DNA of 13,916 nt, taken from contig CAJQJI010000091.1 of assembly GCA_905478675.1 (NCBI GenBank), forward strand, positions 1 to 13,916, read 5' to 3'. How positions within the stretch are numbered: position 1 is the stretch's first letter; every line of letters begins with the position of its first letter. The translations under genes and the position numbers were made by a program. A model generated the notes under the pieces. That model saw only the letters and a list, made by a program, of their open reading frames with translations, did not search any database and was not told the origin of the DNA. The stretch comes from Candidatus Altimarinota bacterium. GTDB taxonomy: Bacteria > Patescibacteriota > Gracilibacteria > UBA4473. Shown here in pieces: positions 1 through 6,306 of the stretch.

Positions 1-2
1 CT

Positions 3-2177
3 GATGGTTCAGAAACTTCTGAAGTGGTCGTGCCATTTAGTTTTGCTGTGCAAGATCAAGCGGGGAATGTAAGTGCAACCACAACCGCGACGACTGACGC
101 TTCTCAGGTTAAATTTGATCGAACCGACCCAGTTTTAAGAGAAGTAAAAATCGAGGCAGTAAGTGCCGATACTTCAGCTTATCTTGGGGATGTTCCAACG
201 TATTACGCCAAACAAGGCGATGCAATTATCTTAAGATTACAAATTTGTGATTACGTAGATTCAGATAATAATCCACCAACAGGGACATTATTTGGACAAG
301 CTGTTGTATTTACTAACATTGGGCCAGTGGGCGCTCCCGGAAATTGTACTACGGGCGCTGGAAATCCTTCACAGTGGAGAAAATGGAAAGCGGTTATTGA
401 TCCAGCCAATGGGGTCGAAGGTCTAGTGGCTTTCGCTATTGATCCGAAAGATAATGCGGGGAATACTTTAATCCCTTCAGTAACAGTAACGACGAATGGT
501 TCTTCTGTTATTTTTGATAAAACAGCCCCAACAGTGCCAACCGATATGGTCGATTTAGGGGGGGCAGCGACGGCTGGTTTTAAACCGGCACCAGATGCCA
601 ATCTATACACTTGGACCAACGATACAGACCCTCTAGGCGGAGCCCCTGTTTCAGGCGTGTACCAATTTGACGTTCGTTACAACAACGTCAATACAGGGAT
701 TAATGAAATGGTGACGTTAACCGCTCCAACTCGTAGTTTTGCGCCAACCTTGATGGTGCCTGATTTGGCGCCTTACACCGTGAACATGGATGTTCGTGAC
801 AAAGCAGGGAACGCTTCAGGTGAACAAGTAGTATACAGTCAAAAATACGGAATTGAAATCAGTGGACGAGTTGTGGATACTGAAACAGGATTACCAATTG
901 AAGGGGCGTACGTGCACGCAATTGCACAAGCCGGAAGTAGTTGTAATTTCCCAGGGCAAGAAGTTTGTGCCGATTCAACCGATGCCAACGGGGATTATGT
1001 TATGACAGTTGCGCCAAACACGAAGTACAAATTGGATGGAACCAAAACGCCAACCTACTACATTGCGAAAACAGATCTTAATATCACTACCGCGGATGTA
1101 GTTTCAAACATCAGTTTGAAACACGTAGAAGAAGGTGAAATTCAAACGGGTAATCAAGGAACCGTTATTACAACAGATGCAGTATTTGAAGTGAACGGTG
1201 TGCCACAAACAACTTATATTACAGCTTACAGTCAATCTGGCGAAATTACGACGAAAGTAACGTCTGAAGGTATTGAAATTACCAGTTTTGGAACCGTTAC
1301 TGGGGTGACTTCAAATAATCCCAATGTGGTGATTACCAATAAAGGCAACAATACTTTCTTGGTGAAAAATGCAGGTGGAATTCTTAATACCAGCGATAAC
1401 CAAAACCGAGGCAGTTCAGTGAGCAGTGCTTATAGTTCTGGTTCTAACGGCGTTGGAATCCGACAAGCGCAAGGCGGATCAAGTGCCGGTTTCCAAGCCG
1501 GAATGAAACGTGAAGATCGAGTGGTAAATGGAAAACAATGGACAACAGAAGAAAGTATGGCCTTTGCTCAAAGATTAAATGAAGGTACGCCGTACCAAGT
1601 GAATCAATACACCAACCGAAATGGTTACACGGTTTTTGCGGGGTACCAACATGGACGTTTAGCTATGACCGATATGGCGGGAAGTAATCCAAACCTACTA
1701 CTTAATAAGTACATTGTTTACCGTGGACCACGACGAGGGACCGAAGCTAACTTTAAAGATGTGGTAATTTCTGATCGACAAGAAGTGATTAAAAGCTTGT
1801 TTGAAATTGAGGAAGATAAAGAACCCGAAGTCTTAGTAGTGGAAGAAGGGAACCAGAAAAAACAAGCGCGAGCTATTACTGAAACGAAAAAAACAGAACT
1901 CGCTTATGATAACCCTGAAGTTTCTGGTTTAGGACGAGTTACCAGTGTTTACCCTGGAGTGATCAATAAAAAAGAAAACGATGCTCGTTACGTGAACAAA
2001 TTTGCGAAAGTAGTTCCAGAGGCTGATGTAGCCCCGTCTCGCTTACAAGGGAAAAACGTAAACATGATTACCTTTAAAGCGAATAATGATCGAAACAGTA
2101 AAAAATTAGTTTTAGGACAATTGTTTAATCAAAACCCAGACCTAATTACTCGACGAGAACGAGTGGTCGTTCGATAA
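3..2177 (+). CDS. Large surface/secreted protein with Ig-like, carboxypeptidase-regulatory-like and PDZ-like regions (5' end missing)
   Basis: The reading frame is open to the left edge, so the GTG at 24 is just an internal valine and the N-terminus lies outside the window. Three Ig-like units each carry a D-x-AGN signature: QDQAGN (51-68), KDNAGN (447-464) and RDKAGN (795-812). Two are followed by an FD(R/K)T(D/A)P linker, typical of tandem bacterial Ig-like adhesin modules. From about 858 to 1065 the sequence ISGRVVDTETGLPIEGA begins a carboxypeptidase-regulatory-like beta domain with a DANGDY turn. A Ser/Gly/Asn-rich linker (about 1385-1455) leads to a segment with AGFQAGMKREDRVVNGKQW (about 1485-1550) that resembles a PDZ domain; this is a weaker match. 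The last ~180 residues are charged and unrecognised. No LPXTG motif and no C-terminal membrane segment are visible. Secretion is inferred from the domain types, since the signal region is not in view. Exact function is unknown. Confidence 0.85.
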   Translation, partial: DGSETSEVVVPFSFAVQDQAGNVSATTTATTDASQVKFDRTDPVLREVKIEAVSADTSAYLGDVPTYYAKQGDAIILRLQICDYVDSDNNPPTGTLFGQAVVFTNIGPVGAPGNCTTGAGNPSQWRKWKAVIDPANGVEGLVAFAIDPKDNAGNTLIPSVTVTTNGSSVIFDKTAPTVPTDMVDLGGAATAGFKPAPDANLYTWTNDTDPLGGAPVSGVYQFDVRYNNVNTGINEMVTLTAPTRSFAPTLMVPDLAPYTVNMDVRDKAGNASGEQVVYSQKYGIEISGRVVDTETGLPIEGAYVHAIAQAGSSCNFPGQEVCADSTDANGDYVMTVAPNTKYKLDGTKTPTYYIAKTDLNITTADVVSNISLKHVEEGEIQTGNQGTVITTDAVFEVNGVPQTTYITAYSQSGEITTKVTSEGIEITSFGTVTGVTSNNPNVVITNKGNNTFLVKNAGGILNTSDNQNRGSSVSSAYSSGSNGVGIRQAQGGSSAGFQAGMKREDRVVNGKQWTTEESMAFAQRLNEGTPYQVNQYTNRNGYTVFAGYQHGRLAMTDMAGSNPNLLLNKYIVYRGPRRGTEANFKDVVISDRQEVIKSLFEIEEDKEPEVLVVEEGNQKKQARAITETKKTELAYDNPEVSGLGRVTSVYPGVINKKENDARYVNKFAKVVPEADVAPSRLQGKNVNMITFKANNDRNSKKLVLGQLFNQNPDLITRRERVVVR

Positions 2178-2206
2178 TTAAGCCGCTAAAAATTTAAAAT
2201 AGTTTT

Positions 2207-2237
2207 AAACTGGAGTCCTTGTGACTCCAGTTTTTTT
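2207..2237 (+). terminator. Strong intrinsic terminator after the surface-protein gene
   Basis: A perfect 11-bp stem (AAACTGGAGTC at 2207-2217 pairs with GACTCCAGTTT at 2223-2233) encloses a 5-nt loop and runs directly into a T tract (2231-2237). It sits 30 bp after the stop codon and separates the surface-protein gene from the aro operon. Confidence 0.93.
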
Positions 2238-2261
2238 ATAGATTCAGGCTCGTTATTGGTC

Positions 2262-2290
2262 TTGATAAAAAAGCTTAAATAAGCCATAGT
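2262..2290 (+). promoter_or_regulatory. Probable promoter of the aroC operon
   Basis: The -35 candidate TTGATA (2262-2267) is separated by 17 bp from the -10 candidate CATAGT (2285-2290), matching the sigma-70-type consensus at 5/6 and 4/6 positions. A start 7 nt past the -10 box falls at about 2297-2300, essentially on the aroC ATG. No Shine-Dalgarno sequence precedes that ATG, so the transcript would be leaderless. The rest of the 2241-2299 gap shows nothing else. Confidence 0.5.
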
Positions 2291-2299
2291 CGCGCTTGA

Positions 2300-3409
2300 A
2301 TGAATACTTTTGGAAATCTGTTTCGAATTACGAGTTTTGGGGAAAGTCACGGCAAAGCGGTCGGGGTTATTATTGATAACTGTCCACCACTTATAGAATT
2401 ATGTGAAGCCGATATTCAAGTGGAGCTTGATCGTCGTCGACCAGGGCAAAGCCATATTACCACGCCACGTGATGAAGCCGATCAATGCGAAATTCTATCC
2501 GGGGTATTTGAAGGCAAAACCACGGGCACGTCGATCGCGGTTATTATTCGCAATAAAAACCAAGAATCGAAAGACTACGGTAATATTAAAGACGTGTTTC
2601 GGCCCTCACACGCCGATTTTGGCTACGATCAAAAATACGGGATTCGTGATTACCGTGGCGGCGGCCGCAGTTCAGCCCGAGAAACCATTGCCCGCGTGAT
2701 TGGCGGAGCCGTGGCCAAAAAGATTTTAAAAGAGAAATTTAACATCGATATTTGGGGCTTTGTCGACCAAGTGGGCGCCGATAAATTTAAAACGATCGAT
2801 AAAGACTTTATTGAAAAAAATCCCCTACGAATGGCGGATGAAGCGAATTTTGCCGCCACCTTGCAAAAAGTCGAAGCCGTTAAAAACAGCGGTGATTCGA
2901 TTGGCGGCGGCGTGCAGGTGCGCGTACAGAATCCGCCCATTGGGCTGGGCTCGCCCGTGTTTGGGAAATTAGAGGCCGAGCTCTCTCGTGCCATGATGAG
3001 CGTGCCGGCCACCAAAGGGATAGAATTTGGGGAAGGCTTTGATTTATCGGCTATGCACGGCAGTGAAGCCAATGATCCGTTTGTAGTCAGTTCTGAGAGT
3101 TCGAACTCCGAACACCAGTCGAACAAAGAGTTCGAACTCAAATACAAAACTCAACGTAACGCCAACGGCGGTATTATCGGCGGTATCTCAACGGGCGACG
3201 ATATTTGGTTCCGAGTGGGCATTAAACCAACCTCTTCTATTATCCAAAAACAAACCACGGCGAACAAAGCTGGTGAAAACGTAGAAATAGAAATTAAAGG
3301 TCGGCATGACCCGATTTTAGTCCCACGAGCCGTCCCGATTTTAGAAGCCATGACGGCGATGGTCATCCTCGATCACGTGATGTTGCATAAGGCGCAGTGT
3401 GGACTATGA
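2300..3409 (+). CDS. aroC: Chorismate synthase
   Basis: This enzyme makes chorismate from 5-enolpyruvylshikimate-3-phosphate, the last step of the shikimate pathway, using reduced FMN in the cytoplasm. The 369-residue length is normal for the family. All three family signatures are visible: GNLFRITSFGESHG at residues 5-18 with catalytic His17, RPSHADFGYDQKYG from 101 with the second catalytic His104 followed by GRSSARET at 122-129, and RHDPILVPRAVPILEAM from 335. The stretch between GSEANDPF and NANGGIIGGIS carries a polar, acidic loop longer than in the E. coli protein as I recall it, and its DNA contains a duplicated palindrome. The start is the first ATG in frame just before the conserved N-terminus. 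No Shine-Dalgarno is seen. Its TGA stop overlaps the ATG of the next gene (ATGA), so the two are probably translationally coupled. Confidence 0.97.
   Translation: MNTFGNLFRITSFGESHGKAVGVIIDNCPPLIELCEADIQVELDRRRPGQSHITTPRDEADQCEILSGVFEGKTTGTSIAVIIRNKNQESKDYGNIKDVFRPSHADFGYDQKYGIRDYRGGGRSSARETIARVIGGAVAKKILKEKFNIDIWGFVDQVGADKFKTIDKDFIEKNPLRMADEANFAATLQKVEAVKNSGDSIGGGVQVRVQNPPIGLGSPVFGKLEAELSRAMMSVPATKGIEFGEGFDLSAMHGSEANDPFVVSSESSNSEHQSNKEFELKYKTQRNANGGIIGGISTGDDIWFRVGIKPTSSIIQKQTTANKAGENVEIEIKGRHDPILVPRAVPILEAMTAMVILDHVMLHKAQCGL
3096..3139. repeat. Duplicated 12-nt palindrome inside aroC
   Basis: The perfect palindrome GAGTTCGAACTC occurs at 3097-3108 and again at 3128-3139, each preceded by the same A, and spaced 31 bp start to start. 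A partial copy, TCGAAC, lies between them at about 3119-3124. The two copies are read in different frames (E-S-S-N-S and E-F-E-L), so conservation of the protein does not explain the repeat. They encode the extended polar loop of chorismate synthase. Confidence 0.8.
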
Positions 3410-4092
3410 ACGAACTCCTTTTTATCGGCTTTGCGCTCTTTCTCCTTAGTCTGAATTTAATCGCCTTTCGTTTAGGCAAGGCGTATGTGTTTGCGTTAGT
3501 GGCCGTTTACACGGTGCTGATGAATATTTTTGTCACCAAGCAGTTCGATTTATTCGGCTTAGCCATTACCGGCGGAAACGCACTTTACGGGGCTTTATTC
3601 TTACTGACAGATTTACTGAGCGAACATCACGGTAAAAAGCAGGCGTTACAGGCCGTCGGCATCGGTTTCGCGGCCAGCGCGTTGTTTGTGGTATCTACCC
3701 AGGTTTTGCTAGCGTTCACGCCTAACAGCGCCGATTACACACAAGACGCCATGACGACCTTGTTTAGTGTTATGCCTCGAATTTTAGTAGGTTCAATGCT
3801 GGCCTACGCGATCGCGCAAACGTTGGATGTGTGGCTGTATAATCGAATTCGGCAATGGTCGGGCGATAAAATGTTGTGGCTGCGGAATAACGGTTCCACT
3901 TTAATTTCACAATTAGTAGATACCTTTATTTTTACAGTCGTGGGTTTAACCGCGTTCACGTGGTTGCCGTTTGAAGGCATTATCCCCGTGGAACTTTTTT
4001 GGCCGGTGTTTGTCACTACCTATGTAATTAAAGTGCTGATGGCCCTACTCGACACGCCGTTTATGTACTTAAGTTATAAAGTTAAACGTTGA
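3406..4092 (+). CDS. YhhQ/VUT-family membrane transporter, likely queuosine precursor uptake
   Basis: The protein has 228 residues with about six hydrophobic segments and the family hallmarks GGNALYGALFLLTDLLSEHHG in the first half, SQLVDTFIF in the second and a C-terminal VIKVLMALLDTPFMYL. Members of this family (COG1738; YhhQ in E. coli) import queuine or 7-cyano/7-aminomethyl-7-deazaguanine used to make the queuosine tRNA modification. The exact substrate here is an inference from the family. I chose the ATG at 3406, which shares ATGA with the aroC stop, over the in-frame GTG at 3397, because it gives the coupled overlap and a start close to the first membrane helix. An AAGG at 3389-3392 is a weak ribosome-binding candidate. 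The gene sits between two shikimate genes with a 31-nt gap to aroE. No queuosine biosynthesis gene is visible here. Confidence 0.88.
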   Translation: MNELLFIGFALFLLSLNLIAFRLGKAYVFALVAVYTVLMNIFVTKQFDLFGLAITGGNALYGALFLLTDLLSEHHGKKQALQAVGIGFAASALFVVSTQVLLAFTPNSADYTQDAMTTLFSVMPRILVGSMLAYAIAQTLDVWLYNRIRQWSGDKMLWLRNNGSTLISQLVDTFIFTVVGLTAFTWLPFEGIIPVELFWPVFVTTYVIKVLMALLDTPFMYLSYKVKR

Positions 4093-4123
4093 TTGTTCCT
4101 TGCTTTTTACTAGGGTCAATTTG

Positions 4124-4921
4124 ATGAAAAAATTTGCGGTTATCGGTTATCCAATCAGTCATTCTAAATCGCCGGCTTTGCATGAAGCTGGGTTTAATGA
4201 ACTTTCTATCGACGCTGAGTTCAGCGCCATTGAAGTAAAGCCAGAGGACTTAGCCAGCTGGATAAGCCTCAACATGATTGATTACGCCGGCGTGGCCGTC
4301 ACCATTCCTCATAAAGAAAAAATGGTAGAATTAGTCCAAAAGCTAAGCCCAGCCGCTAAAGTGATTGGCGCGGTTAATACGCTTTTTTGGGAACACGAAG
4401 TTTTACACGGTACCAATACCGATTGTGTGGGCGTACTACGGGCTTTGCAAACAGAAGTGCCAGAGTTAGAAGGAAAAAAAGTTTTATTACTAGGTGCGGG
4501 GGGGGCGGCGCGAGCGGCTTTATTTGCGCTTCAAACGGCCGGAGCGAAAACGGTGGTTTGGAACCGAACCGCCGAAAAAGCGGTAACTTTGGCCGAAGAG
4601 TTTCATGCTGAAGCCGCTGAATCTTTAACCGCCTTAAACCCCGATAAATTTGATATTGTTATCAACTCTACGGCCGTCGGTCTAAAAGAATGGAAATCAC
4701 TTCTACCAGAAGATTTTTGGACGCCGCATCACGTGGCGTTTGATATGGTTTATGACCCGCTAGAAACCCGATTTTTAAGCGAAGCCGCCGAAGCTGGAGC
4801 GCGGACCGTTACCGGAGACCAAATGCTAGTACACCAGGCACTTGAACAATTTCATTTATGGCACGATATGGAGCTTGAACCCGAGGTCATGGGGAACGCG
4901 TTCTTTCTAGCCGATGAATAA
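4124..4921 (+). CDS. aroE: Shikimate dehydrogenase (NADP-dependent)
   Basis: The enzyme reduces 3-dehydroshikimate to shikimate with NADPH in the cytoplasm, three steps before AroC. At 265 residues it is the usual length. Substrate-binding Ser14 and Ser16 lie in ISHSKSP, catalytic Lys64 in VTIPHKE, Asn85 in AVNT and Asp100 in GTNTD. The nucleotide-binding turn GAGGAAR is at 124-130, and WNRT (146-149) has the Asn-Arg-Thr pattern typical of NADP preference. The C-terminal DQMLVHQALEQFHLW is also characteristic. One family motif is slightly altered: INSTAVGL where INATSxGM is usual. The start is the ATG at 4124, preceded by AGGG at 4112-4115 with 8-nt spacing; an in-frame TTG at 4100 lies upstream of that site and would add eight unconserved residues. 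The TAA stop overlaps the next ATG by one base. Confidence 0.96.
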   Translation: MKKFAVIGYPISHSKSPALHEAGFNELSIDAEFSAIEVKPEDLASWISLNMIDYAGVAVTIPHKEKMVELVQKLSPAAKVIGAVNTLFWEHEVLHGTNTDCVGVLRALQTEVPELEGKKVLLLGAGGAARAALFALQTAGAKTVVWNRTAEKAVTLAEEFHAEAAESLTALNPDKFDIVINSTAVGLKEWKSLLPEDFWTPHHVAFDMVYDPLETRFLSEAAEAGARTVTGDQMLVHQALEQFHLWHDMELEPEVMGNAFFLADE

Positions 4922-5238
4922 TGAAAAACGTTTATTGTCCGCATTGTAATCACACGTTAAGCGCTTGGGAGGGCTATAAAGTGTTGAATTTTAAAACATT
5001 AAAGTGTCCGAACTGTTCAGTCGTTTTAGTCCCTTTGTGGAACACGCATAAAAAACCATTATGGCAGCGTCGTTTACTGGTTTTAGCTTGGAGTTTACCG
5101 GCGATCGTGGCAATGACCGTGGTTTGGCTGGCGCCACAAATGTGGTTGTATCTAGCGTTGAGTTTAGTCGTTTTTCATATCGTCGCTTTGGCTGTAATTT
5201 GTGTGTTTGGTTGCTATCAAGTACAAATAAAACCTTAG
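4921..5238 (+). CDS. Small zinc-ribbon membrane protein of unknown function
   Basis: This 105-residue protein begins with a zinc ribbon made of two CxxC knuckles, C6-P-H-C9 and C29-P-N-C32, followed by a short basic stretch (KKPLWQRR) and two hydrophobic helices at about residues 51-69 and 75-96. This predicts a cytoplasmic zinc knuckle tethered to the inner membrane with positive-inside orientation. It somewhat resembles small cysteine-rich proteins of the cxxc_20_cxxc type, but I do not assign it. It starts in a TAATG overlap with the aroE stop, so it is probably co-translated with aroE. No function follows from that context. It may simply be the last gene of the operon. Confidence 0.8.
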   Translation: MKNVYCPHCNHTLSAWEGYKVLNFKTLKCPNCSVVLVPLWNTHKKPLWQRRLLVLAWSLPAIVAMTVVWLAPQMWLYLALSLVVFHIVALAVICVFGCYQVQIKP

Positions 5239-5349
5239 AAAAAACAAAATAAAATTTTAGCCTTAACGCTCTTCATTTAGTTAAAGATTGTTTTGGCTCT
5301 ACTTGTTTAACAACCCTAAAGTTGATAGTTTATCTCTGCCTTTTTTTCT

Positions 5350-5357
5350 GCTATAAT
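5350..5357 (+). promoter_or_regulatory. tRNA promoter with TATAAT box preceded by TG
   Basis: A perfect TATAAT (5352-5357) is preceded by C at 5351 and TG at 5349-5350, giving the TGn extended -10 arrangement. Transcription would begin near 5364, about 6 nt before the mature tRNA. No good -35 box is seen at 16-18 bp; TTGATA at 5322-5327 is too far away (24 bp). The remaining gap from 5239 is AT-rich and I see no convincing terminator for the aro operon in it. Confidence 0.75.
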
Positions 5358-5369
5358 ACGCGCAATTAC

Positions 5370-5444
5370 GCTCCCGTAATTCAATGGATAGAATAGGGCC
5401 CTTCTAAGGCCAAAATCTAGGTTCAATTCCTAGCGGGAGTACCA
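5370..5444 (+). tRNA. tRNA-Arg (anticodon TCT)
   Basis: A full cloverleaf can be drawn. The acceptor GCTCCCG (5370-5376) pairs with CGGGAGT (5434-5440), with a G-U pair at the end. The D stem is ATTC/GAAT, and the anticodon loop is CTTCTAA (5401-5407) with anticodon TCT at 5403-5405. The T arm is CTAGG-TTCAATT-CCTAG. The discriminator is A (5441) and CCA is encoded (5442-5444). It reads AGA (and AGG by wobble) as arginine. The anticodon stem has four Watson-Crick pairs and an apparent G-A mismatch at 27-43, and the variable loop is only four bases, so the molecule is slightly irregular. Confidence 0.95.
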
Positions 5445-5507
5445 GAAGCGCTTAAATTTAAAATGAACCAAGCTAGTCAGCCGCCGTTCAATGTGTATTT
5501 TTAAGGT

Positions 5508-5735
5508 ATGAAAATTCCTAAAAAATATTCAGGGTTTGTGCTTGGAGGTATTGTTTCGACCTTTATGAGTGTTTTTATGTCACTGTTTGTAACGTTTATA
5601 AATTTAGGATACTCAGCTGATTTTTGGAATAGTTGGGGGCAGGCTTTTATTCGCTCTTGGCCGTTAGCTTTTTTATTAGCTATCATTATTACTCCACAAG
5701 CAAAAAAATTTGTAGAACGACACACGGTACGCTAA
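5508..5735 (+). CDS. Small DUF2798-like membrane protein
   Basis: This 75-residue protein has two hydrophobic helices, about residues 9-32 and 50-63, separated by a polar stretch. The sequence pattern K-x-P-x-K-Y near the start, MSVFMSLFVTFINLGY in helix 1 and F-x-N-S-W-G-Q-A-F-x-x-S-W-P-L-A-F around helix 2 resembles the DUF2798 family, whose role is unknown. It is an integral membrane protein. The start is the first ATG; AAGG lies only 1 nt before it, too close to act as a normal ribosome-binding site. A TATTTT at 5496-5501 would place a transcript start right at the ATG, but no -35 box supports it. It lies between a tRNA gene and nrdR and shows no functional link to either. Confidence 0.75.
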   Translation: MKIPKKYSGFVLGGIVSTFMSVFMSLFVTFINLGYSADFWNSWGQAFIRSWPLAFLLAIIITPQAKKFVERHTVR

Positions 5736-5778
5736 TTTAAGTTTTTAGACGATCCTTAATAGATTAAAAAATTATAGA

Positions 5779-6219
5779 ATGAAATGTCCTAGTTGCGATT
5801 TTGAAAATACGAAGGTAGTCGATTCTCGAGTGTCTGAAAGTGGTAGCTCTATCCGGCGTCGACGAGAATGCGAGCAGTGTGGGTTTCGGTTTACGACCTT
5901 TGAAAAATCGCAAACCAATAGCTTAATGGTGCATAAAAAAGACGGCAGTACAGAACCTTATGACCGAGAAAAATTAGAAAGAGCTATTATGATTGCTTGT
6001 GGCAAACGCCGTGTGTCTTTGGCTAAAGTTCGAGAAAAATTATCGGAATTAGAAGAACGGTGGAGTGCGAAAAAAGAAATAGCCGCCACTAATATTGGAG
6101 AAGATGTAGTGGAAATGCTACGAGCGCTAGATGAAATTGCTTTTATTCGTTTTGCCTCAGTTTATAAGCAATTCAAAGACGTGGAAACGTTTAAGAAAGA
6201 GTTAGAAAAAATCCTTTAA
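5779..6219 (+). CDS. nrdR: Transcriptional repressor NrdR
   Basis: NrdR is a zinc-ribbon/ATP-cone regulator that senses ATP/dATP and represses ribonucleotide reductase genes by binding NrdR boxes. The protein is 146 residues, close to the usual ~150. Its zinc ribbon uses Cys3, Cys6, Cys31 and Cys34 (MKCPSC and CEQCGFRFTTFE), with the DSR and IRRRREC motifs between them. The ATP-cone follows from about residue 49 (VHKKDGSTEPYDREKLERAI) to about 135 with FIRFASVYKQFKD, as expected. No ribosome-binding site precedes the ATG; a weak TAGATT at 5760-5765 could serve as a -10 for a very short leader. No ribonucleotide reductase gene is in view, and I see no NrdR-box pair upstream, so targets must lie elsewhere. 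Confidence 0.96.
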   Translation: MKCPSCDFENTKVVDSRVSESGSSIRRRRECEQCGFRFTTFEKSQTNSLMVHKKDGSTEPYDREKLERAIMIACGKRRVSLAKVREKLSELEERWSAKKEIAATNIGEDVVEMLRALDEIAFIRFASVYKQFKDVETFKKELEKIL

Positions 6220-6255
6220 ATAAAATTTATCTAAAGGGCATTTTCATTGAGGGCC

Positions 6256-6292
6256 AAAAAATAAAAGAACGCGTACGGGGAAAAATCGCACG
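6256..6292 (-). terminator. Possible terminator for the minus-strand fusion gene
   Basis: Read on the minus strand, CGTGCG (6292-6287) can pair with CGTACG (6277-6272) through five Watson-Crick pairs and one G-U pair around a 9-nt loop. After two more bases comes a T-rich run (6269-6256, interrupted). It lies 15 bp beyond the stop codon. The stem is short and the T run is broken, so the call is tentative. I found no clear terminator for nrdR in the same 87-bp convergent gap. Confidence 0.35.
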
Positions 6293-6306
6293 AAGCTTTT
6301 GGGGCT

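Noticed and set aside
251..619. 122-codon minus-strand open frame under the surface-protein gene
   Set aside because: It has low-complexity, signal-free sequence opposite a coherent Ig-like coding region.
2650..3147. 165-codon minus-strand open frame in aroC
   Set aside because: It is antisense to conserved chorismate synthase motifs and has no family-like sequence.
3407..4092. UGA recoded as glycine, as in Gracilibacteria
   Set aside because: aroC and the transporter gene end with TGA exactly at their normal C-termini, and long genes here contain no in-frame TGA.
5322..5357. TTGATA as the -35 box of the tRNA promoter
   Set aside because: The 24-bp spacing to TATAAT is too long; the TGn extended -10 suffices.
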